Below, in pieces: positions 9,344 to 17,100 of a stretch of 30,834 nt of DNA (the stretch's first letter is position 1; every line of letters begins with the position of its first letter). The position numbers and the translations under genes are program-made. Source of the DNA: Bacteroidales bacterium (lineage in GTDB: Bacteria > Bacteroidota > Bacteroidia > Bacteroidales > P3); assembly GCA_017618625.1 (NCBI GenBank), contig JAFZTV010000002.1:1-30834 (forward strand), read 5' to 3'. The notes under the pieces are model-generated. The model saw only the letters and a list, made by a program, of their open reading frames with translations, was not told the DNA's origin and made no database searches.

Positions 9344-9976
9344 CTAGGCGCTGAAGACACCCAGCATCTTCGAGGCCGACTCGGTCGAGCCCGAGCTCCA
9401 CGCCACGTACAGGTAGCAGGTGTCGCCGGACCAGTCCGCGGGGTACGTCGTCGAGTAGGTCTCGGCGGCACGTGCGGCCACGTTGTTACCGTAGATGTTG
9501 GTCTGCTTCGTCATGTTGTAGAAGCAGTACATCAGCTGGTCCGTCTCCTGTGCGTCGCCCACGCCCGTGTTGTCCGACCACGAGATGGTGATAGTCTGAG
9601 TGGCCGTCGCCACCGATGCCGCGATGGTGTGGCACGGCGTCAGCGGTCCGCGCGCTATCATCACCTTCGTCGGGTCGATGCTGTAGCCGTCGGTCATGTT
9701 GCCGATCAACGCCTCGTACCACAGCTGGCGGAAGAAGCTTGAACGGGCTGGAAGTGCATTGTTGAAGTGGCGGTAGCCCTCGTTATAGACATGTCCTATG
9801 TTCGTTATGAAGGACGTGACCGCCTTAAAACGTGCGCGGATCTCTAGCTGTTTTGGCGTATTGCTGGTCTTGTGTGTACAGCCCGCCATGCGGTCGTAGT
9901 GTTGTCCGAATCTTTTGTACCCTACAACATCGTCAAGTTTTCCGTGAAACTTGAAAAGATCTTTACTTTTTGCCAT
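9344..9976 (-). CDS. DUF6266-like family protein
   Basis: A 210-residue protein that I recognise, from memory, as resembling the DUF6266 family of Bacteroidetes. The N-terminus MAKSKDLFKFHGKLDDVVGY with the following RMAG resembles the conserved opening (a short K..G.lddVVGY block). The C-terminal half is rich in Thr, Ser and Trp and looks like a beta-sandwich (TITISWSDNTGVGDAQETDQ; TYPADWSGDTCYLYVAW). There is no signal peptide or membrane helix. Function of the family is unknown. It stands between core genes and the CRISPR locus; a TATATTTG element lies 113 bases upstream on its strand. Confidence 0.7.
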   Translation of the reverse strand: MAKSKDLFKFHGKLDDVVGYKRFGQHYDRMAGCTHKTSNTPKQLEIRARFKAVTSFITNIGHVYNEGYRHFNNALPARSSFFRQLWYEALIGNMTDGYSIDPTKVMIARGPLTPCHTIAASVATATQTITISWSDNTGVGDAQETDQLMYCFYNMTKQTNIYGNNVAARAAETYSTTYPADWSGDTCYLYVAWSSGSTESASKMLGVFSA

Positions 9977-10088
9977 AACTTTAAGTTTTAAAAGGTTTGT
10001 AATTTATTTTGATTGTTACACCGGTGTCTTTTTCAGTTTTCGGTGGTCGGTAGCCTGTGTATGCCCCGTCCTCGTTTGTTTCTGGCTG

Positions 10089-10096
10089 CAAATATA
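10089..10096 (-). promoter_or_regulatory. Bacteroidetes -7 element, DUF6266-like gene
   Basis: The minus strand reads TATATTTG (TAnnTTTG). No well-spaced TTG is present upstream, since the terminator of the next gene occupies that space. Confidence 0.45.
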
Positions 10097-10108
10097 TGGC
10101 GGTAATAT

Positions 10109-10145
10109 CAAAAAACGGTGCTGTCCCAATCGGAACAGCACCGTT
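10109..10145 (-). terminator. Intrinsic terminator of the 10229-11098 gene
   Basis: A stem of about 12 pairs (aaacggtgctgt at 10113-10124 with acagcaccgttt at 10134-10145), extended past a bulge, is followed on the minus strand by six T. It lies 84 bases past the gene end. Confidence 0.8.
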
Positions 10146-10228
10146 TAAGTTTCACTGTATGAGTGAGTAAAAATTGTTGTTTTTTTAGGTTCGAAGGCAA
10201 ATGCCACTGCATTGCCACCGTGATGCCA

Positions 10229-11098
10229 CTATGGGATAATTGGTTTTTGGGGCAGTTTTTTGAATATGGCGTCAATCTCCTTGCGAGTGTTGGCGGCTAT
10301 GGACGAAGAGGTCTTCTTTGTAGAGCCAGACACACCGAAGAGAGCTTCCAGCTCCTTGCGGCGGTAGCGCGGCATGCCGCTGGGACCCACCACGGTGAGG
10401 CCGAGGTAGTCGCTAGCCTTGGTGATGAAGTAGGCTAGAGCCACCGGACACTTGGACGAGTGGTTCGCCACCTTCCAGCTCAGGTGTCCGTCGCAGGTTA
10501 TCTCTATGCGCCCCTCCTCGATGAATTTCTGGAACATCAGGCGAGCCTCTGCAGTGTCGAGTTTTTCGGGCAGGGAGATGGTGTCGATGTCTGGCGCGGT
10601 GTCGTTGGAAGAGCCGTATGTGTAGTCAGAGCCCTTGTCAGTAGGCGTAGTGGTCCTGGCTGCGGTGTTCAAGGTGGTGCTGGCCTTGTAGTCCGACGAG
10701 GAGCAAAACCAGGAGATGGAAACCAAGGTCCACGAGATGCTGCCGTCGGGATGGTGGTGCCATTTCAGCGACGGCTTGGGCACCACCGTGCAGGCATCGA
10801 CGAGGGCGTACCACTGTGAGAGCTCTTCATCAACGGGGTCCGATGGCGTTGCCACGGGAGTCAGGGAAGAAAGCACCGTGAGTCGCACATGATGTTGGAT
10901 TACCCCTACGACATGTTTTTTGTAGGCAGCCTCACGGGACGAGATGGACTGGTAGTCGGCACCGTTGACGAGGCTCTCGTAGCTCGAGGCGGTTTTCATG
11001 TTGATGATGCTGGAGATGCCGTTGATGATGCTGATAGTCATCGAGATGCGGTCTTGGGAGAGGGCGTGCGGGAAATCGCGGCTTGTTACGATAAACAT
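10229..11098 (-). CDS. Unrecognised protein next to the CRISPR array
   Basis: A 289-residue protein that I do not recognise. The frame is open to 11251, but the ATG at 11098 is preferred because the upstream part overlaps a promoter and a hairpin. It has no signal peptide or membrane helix. Visible parts are an N-terminal segment (1-95) rich in Ile, Ser and Met, a central stretch with several Trp and His (KWHHHPDGSISWTLVSISW), a low-complexity Thr/Ser/Asp linker (about 155-190), and a C-terminal region (about 195-289) with the sequence DGHLSWKVANHSSKCPVALA and a lysine-rich end. The C-terminal layout (W followed by ALAYFI, then a basic helix) recalls small proteins carried on Bacteroides mobile elements, but this is only an impression. 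Confidence 0.6.
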   Translation of the reverse strand: MFIVTSRDFPHALSQDRISMTISIINGISSIINMKTASSYESLVNGADYQSISSREAAYKKHVVGVIQHHVRLTVLSSLTPVATPSDPVDEELSQWYALVDACTVVPKPSLKWHHHPDGSISWTLVSISWFCSSSDYKASTTLNTAARTTTPTDKGSDYTYGSSNDTAPDIDTISLPEKLDTAEARLMFQKFIEEGRIEITCDGHLSWKVANHSSKCPVALAYFITKASDYLGLTVVGPSGMPRYRRKELEALFGVSGSTKKTSSSIAANTRKEIDAIFKKLPQKPIIP

Positions 11099-11220
11099 GA
11101 TTTTTAAGGTATTATAAATGAATATATATGGTGAATTAAACAGCGCAAAACTTACAACATCCTGTTGCATAGAGCGCAACAGATGGGTTTTTGATGAAGT
11201 ATTGCTTATGAATGACCCTA

Positions 11221-11251
11221 CAAAATTACAAACAACTTTTATACCCCGCAA
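11221..11251 (-). promoter_or_regulatory. Promoter of the 10229-11098 gene
   Basis: On the minus strand TTG (11251-11249), a 20-base spacer and TAATTTTG (11228-11221) match the Bacteroidetes pattern. It leaves a leader of about 115 bases with a 7-base-pair hairpin (11162-11168 with 11176-11182). Confidence 0.6.
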
Positions 11252-11455
11252 GTTAAAAAAGATGTAAATTTTTTAACCGAGGATAATCGTTTGACTGATG
11301 CGGAAATAGCAAAAAATCGTATATTTGCAACAGAAAAAACAAGACTTCGGACTTGTTTAGGATAACGTAGTTCATTGACATACTGAAATATAAACACAAC
11401 TTTCAATAGTGTGATCATTAACACCATTATCAACAAACAACCCAAAAGACGCAAA
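11252..11455 (+). promoter_or_regulatory. CRISPR leader
   Basis: No gene lies between 11099 and 11455. The part next to the array is AT-rich and carries TATATTTG at 11320-11327 (TAnnTTTG, pointing toward the array, with TTTG at 11290-11293 but a long 26-base spacer). Ten bases later is a hairpin of seven pairs (11337-11343 with 11352-11358) capped, past an A-A mismatch, by a C-TTCG-G tetraloop. The first repeat starts 128 bases after the -7 element. Being on the side where spacer-repeat polarity predicts the 5' end of the precursor RNA, this is most likely the leader and promoter. Confidence 0.6.
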
Positions 11456-12039
11456 GTTGTGATTTGCTTAAAAAGAAGACGTTAGTATTGATAGATAACA
11501 ACCAACGACTTCGACACCCTCCGCGCCATCCTGTTGTGATTTGCTTAAAAAGAAGACGTTAGTATTGATAGATAACAACAAGAAAGATATTTAGATTGAG
11601 CAGTAGTCGTTGTGATTTGCTTAAAAAGAAGACGTTAGTATTGATAGATAACAACAATTATTAATCGCTATAAACCCCTCAATCGTTGTGATTTGCTTAA
11701 AAAGAAGACGTTAGTATTGATAGATAACAACAAGATGTACAACCACTGAACATACCAGAAGTTGTGATTTGCTTAAAAAGAAGACGTTAGTATTGATAGA
11801 TAACAACGCGCCGCCGCATGTGGCCCGTCACGGAGCAGTTGTGATTTGCTTAAAAAGAAGACGTTAGTATTGATAGATAACAACTGAACAGCAAAGAGAC
11901 CCTGCGCGAGATTAGTTGTGATTTGCTTAAAAAGAAGACGTTAGTATTGATAGATAACAACATCACCAAGTAATAACCCCAAATCCCCTATAGTTGTGAT
12001 TTGCTTAAAAAGAAGACGTTAGTATTGATAGATAACAAC
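11456..12039 (+). CRISPR. Type II-C CRISPR array, 8 repeats of 47 bases, 7 spacers
   Basis: Eight repeats start at 11456, 11533, 11609, 11685, 11761, 11838, 11915 and 11993, each 47 bases and all identical by eye. They begin GTTGTGATTTGCTTAAAAAG and end GATAACAAC, so the termini GTTGT and ACAAC are complementary. The seven spacers are 30, 29, 29, 29, 30, 30 and 31 bases. The + strand is the crRNA sense, because the repeat 5' part is what pairs with the tracrRNA anti-repeat found at 18790-18808. The array therefore runs toward and converges on the cas operon. Neither end has a degenerate repeat. Confidence 0.98.
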
Positions 12040-12090
12040 ACGTTTTTGTCAATCCCCTAACATCAAACGTCTTACTTGACGTCTTACAAT

Positions 12091-12122
12091 AGAAAAAGCA
12101 CCTCAATTGAGGTGCTTTTTCT
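12091..12122. terminator. Perfect 32-base palindromic bidirectional terminator
   Basis: The 14-base arms (12091-12104 and 12109-12122) around aatt are perfectly complementary, with A and T runs at the two ends, so either strand yields a stem followed by U residues. It separates the CRISPR array (+) from the end of cas2 (-). Confidence 0.92.
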
Positions 12123-12146
12123 ATTTATATCCATTGTTTTTTCAAT

Positions 12147-12479
12147 TCAAAACATCTCCAGCTGTTGCCCTGGCGCCTCAGGCTCTTTCGATTTCTGCCC
12201 TAGGAACAGTTCCATTTCCGAGAACTGTTTGTCCGTGATGCAGAGCATTCCCACCGACCCTTTCTCCGGCAGTCGTGATTTCACTCGTTTCTTATGCACG
12301 TCTGCATTCTCGCGGCTTGCACAGTGACGCACGTAAGCCGAGAACTGAAACATTGTGAATCCGTCACCCGTAAGATGTTTTCGGAAGTCGGAAGCCGCCT
12401 TGCGCTCTTTCTTTGTCTCGGTCGGCAAGTCGAAAAACACAAACAGCCACATTATCCTGTATTCGCTGAATCTATCCAT
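12147..12479 (-). CDS. cas2: CRISPR-associated endonuclease Cas2
   Basis: A 110-residue Cas2, which dimerises and bridges two Cas1 dimers in the spacer integration complex. The core strand WLFVFFDLP holds the conserved Asp17, followed by an Arg/Lys-rich helix (TETKKERKAASDFRKHL) and the ferredoxin-like fold; the C-terminus ends KEPEAPGQQLEMF. I chose the ATG at 12479 because its first eight bases overlap the end of cas1 (ATGGATAG), the same arrangement seen at the cas1 start. The frame is open to 12497, giving six more residues. It is the last gene of the operon. Confidence 0.93.
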   Translation of the reverse strand: MDRFSEYRIMWLFVFFDLPTETKKERKAASDFRKHLTGDGFTMFQFSAYVRHCASRENADVHKKRVKSRLPEKGSVGMLCITDKQFSEMELFLGQKSKEPEAPGQQLEMF

Positions 12480-13389
12480 CAATTTGAGGATATGCAATCT
12501 TGCGAAGTTCCCCGCTATAGCATTTTGCCAACGAGGCAGTGGTCGAGCTCACCGCCACCATCAGCGGGCTCCGTTGTCCGCCTATAACCACCTCTAAAGT
12601 GGGAATGGTCAGCAGGTCTCGCTTGATGTCGGTGGTTATCTCATCCGTTTCTTGGTACTTATCCATCAGCCTCATCACCAAGCGGTCAACGTATGGTCGG
12701 TAGGGCTCCATCACGTCGTCTGCCAGACAGTAGGCGTTGTAGCGGTTGTGATGGTGGATGCCCAACGTGGGCAGCAGTCCGCTGCTTACCAGCGCCCTCG
12801 CCACCACTGCCCTTAATATTGCGTAGCCGTAGTTAAGCATCGCATTGGGCCACATACCGCTTCGGTCGCGCACAAATTTTTCCTCCTCCATTTCGAGCAG
12901 ACGGCTCCAGTAGTAGGCGGCTGCACGGCCTTCAAGGTTGGTCGAGTCTCCCGACCGCACATCGCTCGCCCACACCAGCATGTTTTTAACCTCTATCCCT
13001 GTTATTTCGTGTAGCACTGCTGCCTGGTTTCTTATCTTTTGCACGATGGTTTGTTGCCACAGCTGTTTGCGCAAAGGCAGCGAGGCCGAGATTTGAGCCT
13101 CGAAGCGCTCTTGCTGTACCGTGTGCCCTTCCAGTGGCAGCACCAACCCCGTAGGTATATGCTTTTCGTCGCAAGTCACCACCGCTGCGTTGTTTTCAAT
13201 CAGTGCCGCTATCGCACCCGAAGTTATTGTTATCTGTTGATGGTCGAGCACCACCACACCCAAGTCCTCTATCGGCAGCGACGCCTGGCGTTCAGGTTCG
13301 TCGTCGTGGGCGGCGACTTTCACTACCAGTTGCCCATTGCGAAGCGACAAATAAGTCGGATTCGAGAAACAAACGGTTTTCTTAATCAT
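12472..13389 (-). CDS. cas1: CRISPR-associated endonuclease Cas1 (type II)
   Basis: A 305-residue Cas1, the integrase that inserts new spacers at the leader end of the array. Catalytic positions are visible: Glu153 in NLEGRAAAYYW, the histidines in GIHHHNRYNAY (residues 212-214), and Glu228 in LADDVMEPYRP. These motifs are the type II form. The start chosen, ATG at 13389, overlaps the stop of the upstream four-helix gene by eight bases (ATGATTAA); an in-frame ATG at 13410 would add seven residues. The close overlap suggests translational coupling. Confidence 0.96.
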   Translation of the reverse strand: MIKKTVCFSNPTYLSLRNGQLVVKVAAHDDEPERQASLPIEDLGVVVLDHQQITITSGAIAALIENNAAVVTCDEKHIPTGLVLPLEGHTVQQERFEAQISASLPLRKQLWQQTIVQKIRNQAAVLHEITGIEVKNMLVWASDVRSGDSTNLEGRAAAYYWSRLLEMEEEKFVRDRSGMWPNAMLNYGYAILRAVVARALVSSGLLPTLGIHHHNRYNAYCLADDVMEPYRPYVDRLVMRLMDKYQETDEITTDIKRDLLTIPTLEVVIGGQRSPLMVAVSSTTASLAKCYSGELRKIAYPQIDG

Positions 13390-14062
13390 TTTTTCCCTCC
13401 AGTTCTTCAATTTTTTTCTTCAGTTTGAAATTCTCCTCGCGGAGGGTAGCTACCTCTCTTGACAAATTATCTATCGTTTTGCGCTGCTTGGTGCGGTAGC
13501 CGAGGCGTGCGGCGGTCATGCGTTCGCGGATGCCGCCTTGGGTGACGAACTCCTCTTCTTTTTTCTTCTGGTAGGTCATCATCATCTTGTCGACCATGCG
13601 GCAGAGGGTGATGGCGATGTTGGCCGCCTCTTCGTCGGTCCACTTTTCGAAGAAGGGTTCATAGTCGGAGAGATAGTTGTGTTCGCGGCAGTAGCGGAGC
13701 ATCTGGTCGTAGCGAGGATGTCCGGGAGTCCATTTGGTGAGGTGGTGAGAGGGGAGGTAGTCTTCGTAGTCTTCGAGCAGCTCTTGGATGCTGGAACGGG
13801 CGACGTTGAGGAGTTTGAGCTCCATCTCCATAGATGTTACCCCATCGGCGGAACCTTCCACAATATTCTGCTTGCCCGACCGTGCAGCCTGCACCATCTG
13901 ATCGACCGTGCGGTCGCCGAAGGAAGGCAGAAACCGCCGCGTGAAAATGTAGGTCATCTGATAGAGGACGACGGTTTTCTGATAAAACCAGAGGTTTTTC
14001 CAGTTGGTCTGTTTTCGGAGGACGGATTCGATTTCGTTGGCGGGTAGAGTTTTCGGGGACAT
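13382..14062 (-). CDS. Four-helix-bundle (S23/IVP-like) protein inside the cas operon
   Basis: A 226-residue protein placed between cas9 and cas1 and overlapping cas1 by eight bases. Residues about 25-105 match the four-helix-bundle family related to the S23/23S rRNA intervening-sequence proteins: DRTVDQMVQAARSGKQNIVE then GSADGVTSMEMELKLLNVAR and QELLEDYEDYL. Residues 106-190 are a second helical domain with EEAANIAITLCRMVDKMM, like the four helix bundle suffix proteins of Bacteroides. The last 35 residues form a charged coiled coil (SREVATLREENFKLKKKIEE). Avd, the reverse transcriptase partner in diversity-generating retroelements, is a structurally related bundle that binds nucleic acid; by analogy an RNA- or DNA-binding role is possible but not shown. 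It is not Csn2 or Cas4, the known type II extra proteins. No signal peptide. Confidence 0.8.
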   Translation of the reverse strand: MSPKTLPANEIESVLRKQTNWKNLWFYQKTVVLYQMTYIFTRRFLPSFGDRTVDQMVQAARSGKQNIVEGSADGVTSMEMELKLLNVARSSIQELLEDYEDYLPSHHLTKWTPGHPRYDQMLRYCREHNYLSDYEPFFEKWTDEEAANIAITLCRMVDKMMMTYQKKKEEEFVTQGGIRERMTAARLGYRTKQRKTIDNLSREVATLREENFKLKKKIEELEGKND

Positions 14063-14087
14063 TGGGATTTTCTTTTTTGGGGATTTG

Positions 14088-14150
14088 CTAGATGCTCTAG
14101 ATTTTCTAGATGCTCTAGAATTTCTAGATTATCTAGAGGTGGTAGATTAT
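14088..14150. repeat. Seven copies of a 9-base repeat between cas9 and the four-helix gene
   Basis: The word ctaga begins at 14088, 14097, 14106, 14115, 14124 and 14133, with a seventh degenerate unit (gtaga) at 14142, exactly every 9 bases. Units 1 and 3 are identical (ctagatgct). The last unit overlaps the cas9 stop codon. Each unit contains a TAG or its complement, so it is not coding on either strand. Confidence 0.85.
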
Positions 14151-17100
14151 TCTATTGAGATTATTTTGCCTAGTCGGTCGGTTTTTAAGTGTTTACATAC
14201 TTTTTGGATGCTATATTTTTTGTCAACGGTGGTAATCATTTTATTGTGAGATTCAAACTCGAATTTGTCGATAATAATATTTGCTACCGATGCGGGGATA
14301 AATTGTGCCAATTTACTCCCGCAAGATACCATTTTGTAAATTCTGCTTTTGTCGATGGATTTCACATCAGTTATTGTTTCACCTTCGTTGGGGACGTATA
14401 CCAGGTCGCCAGGAGAGAGAATGTAGAGCATTTTTTCGGCCGTGCATTTTTCGTCGTCGGCTTTCAGGCGTTCGATGACGTGGTCTTTCCATTGCTGTTT
14501 GAACTTTTTCTGCAGGTCGATAACCATATTGAGAGGCAAGGTGGCATAGCCCCGTTCGCCTTTCTTGTCGGTATAAATAGCGAAGAAGAGATTTGTACCC
14601 TTTGCTGCTTCGACAAATTTTTTATGCTTGACGCCGGTTCTACCTACGGAGAACTTGTTGCCCTGTTCGAATTTTCGGACTTTCTTGATGGGTTGATGGG
14701 GTTTGCCGCCGTTGAGTTGGACGATATTGGCGTTCATGCGGTCGAGGCCGTCGGGCGAGAATGCTTCTTCGGCGTTGTAGTGTTCGCTGGCCAGATGAGC
14801 CAAGAGGATTTTTCTAATACCGCTGTCGGTGATGCTTTCGATGGCTTTCTTAGCGGCATCGAGTGTTGTGGCTCCGCTCAAATGAGAGAGCAGGTCGGTA
14901 CGAGTGGCGAAATAACGGTCGTTTGTCTCGGCGGTGTAGAACCAAACCTCGACTTTGCCGTTGGCAACTTCGCTGAACACATCTTTGTTGGCTGCGAAGA
15001 ACTCGTTTATCTGTTTTGGGGAGTAACCTTTCTCTATCTTTTCTTTTATCTTCGCCTTGATTTCTTTGTTGACCACCCGTTCGGGATTTTTGATAGCCTC
15101 TTTGATGCTCACAGACTTGGTGAGCTGCAGATTGACTTCGCCGAAGACGGTTTCCTTGTGCATCGGTTTGCGGATAGCCCAACTGTCGCCGCTGTGTTGG
15201 GTTTCGACAGACTTCTTTCCGTCGCGGAAAGCGGTGTATTTGTTAGAGGTTTTGTTGATGATCCGCTGGTTCTGTTTGAAACTCACGATAATCTCTTCCA
15301 GTGAGCGTTTGACATCTTGAGGGAATTGATCCCAAGGTTTTTTGAACTCGCCCGCTTTCTCTCGTTTTTCGCCATGCTCGTTGAGATAGGGATAGAAGTT
15401 GCGGAGTTTGCGCTGCAGGGCAAAACGGTTTTCGCGATGGGCGCTCAGGGCCGCTTCGTTGTTGAGGAGGTTCACATGGTCGCGTGTTGTACAGGCGATT
15501 ACGATGGCGTCCATAGCGTGGTGGCGATGGTCGATACGTTTTTTGTTGAATCCCTGCCGAAGTTCGATAGGCATGTCTGGGATTTTATGGCCTTGGGTGT
15601 TGGTTGCTGTGTAGCAGGAAGAGCCGGTAAGATTGTTGAGACGTTCGAAACGTGGCAGGACGATGCTGTTCCATACATCATTGACACCCCAGTCTTTCTT
15701 GAGGCGGTCGGTTATGCTGCCGTTACAGGCGATGACGTTCTTTGCTGTCGCAGAATCCTCGATATTGCCGTCGCCGTCGTCCTGGCGGACGATATTTGAC
15801 ATGAGCCGCATCATTAAACGGGAGATGTAGCGGCTGTCGTTCATCTGACGCTCGATAAACTCGTCGGGGATTTCGTCGAGCAAGAGTTTTTTCATTTTGG
15901 TGCGGTTGTTGGCGAAAGTGCGGCGCACGTGGTCCTCGTATTCTTTTACGCCGAGGACCTCGACGGTTTCGCTGCCACCGAGCGAGATTTTCTCACCATG
16001 GTGGTTTACGATGAATTCGTGGCCCAACTCACGGTCTTTCTTCTTGTTGACGGCGGCTTCGCAAATGACCTTGTTGCTCAAGCTGTCGTCGAAATAGCGA
16101 CTCTGAGGAATGACATGCTCTATTTCGTAGTCGGGGGTAAAGAGTCGAGAAAGCGGGATGGGCTTTCCTGTATAAGGGGAGACATATTTCTGGTCGAGCC
16201 ATACCTTGTATTTTATGACATCGGAATGAGAAGGCCATTTTTTGCTGTCGCCACCCGACATCTTCTTACGGATATCGGCAATGTCTTTTGGCAGTTCGCC
16301 AGCCGACTCGACCACACCGGTTTCGTAGATTTTTAGAATTTCCTGTTGTTTTGGTGACTGCGGACGGACGTTGGCAACTTTGCTGTCGGCTTGCGCCAGT
16401 TCCATGAGCAGTAGTCGTATGCGCTGGTTTGTCTCTTCGCCTTCCAGAATGCTTTTCGACATACGCTCACGCTCTTCGCGAGTCTTTTTCAGCTCACGTC
16501 CCAGCTCTATGTGGATTTCGTCGGGTTTGCCATATTGTTTCCATATATCGCGCACCGTGCGCAGCGTTTCGGTGACCACCTGCTCGACAACGGGATTGTT
16601 GAGTGAGTGTTGGCGGAAGGAGCGCAGGTAGTCGTCGATGTCTTCCGGGCACTCCCAACGTTTGGTGTCGGCCGACTCGGAGTGACGTCCATAAACGAGA
16701 TAACAGGCCTCATGGAGCGGAATGCCCTTGCATTTATCGACGCAGTCGTATTGAGCCAACTGTTCTCTCAATTTAACTGGAATGGTTTCATCGACCTCGC
16801 CGGTAGAGAGGTGTTCTATTCGTTCGCGAGTTTGGGTGTCGATATTATTTGCGGTCCAATAGCGACCACAACGCATAAGCGGCAATAGGCGGGATATGGC
16901 TTTTGCGGAATAGGAACCATAGTCTTTCTCCTTGTAAATGGTGAGACGCTCAAAAGCCTTGGCGAAAGCGGATGTCAGATCTTCGTTCCATCCTTGTTTC
17001 TTTCCGAAACGGATAAGCGCTTTGCCATATTCAGCGGAGTCCTCGACGGAATAGAGAATGTGCCATAATTCGAGTTCTTTCTCTTTGGTGAGGAAGTCTT

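Noticed and set aside
10201..10228. Three tgccac words at 10-11 base spacing
   Set aside because: Too few and too short to call a repeat; no link with the other phased array.
11239..11454. A 71-codon minus-strand open frame in the CRISPR leader
   Set aside because: It spans the leader, its promoter box and hairpin, has a low-complexity hydrophobic start and no recognisable family. Chance frame.
12066..12087. Bases aacgtctt after the last repeat complementary to aagacgtt inside the repeat, next to a second cgtcttac copy
   Set aside because: Only eight bases; the true anti-repeat at 18790-18808 is far better. Likely chance.
14189..15304. 371-codon + strand frame opposite the cas9 3' end
   Set aside because: Antisense shadow; cas9 is intact on the other strand and the frame has no family motif.
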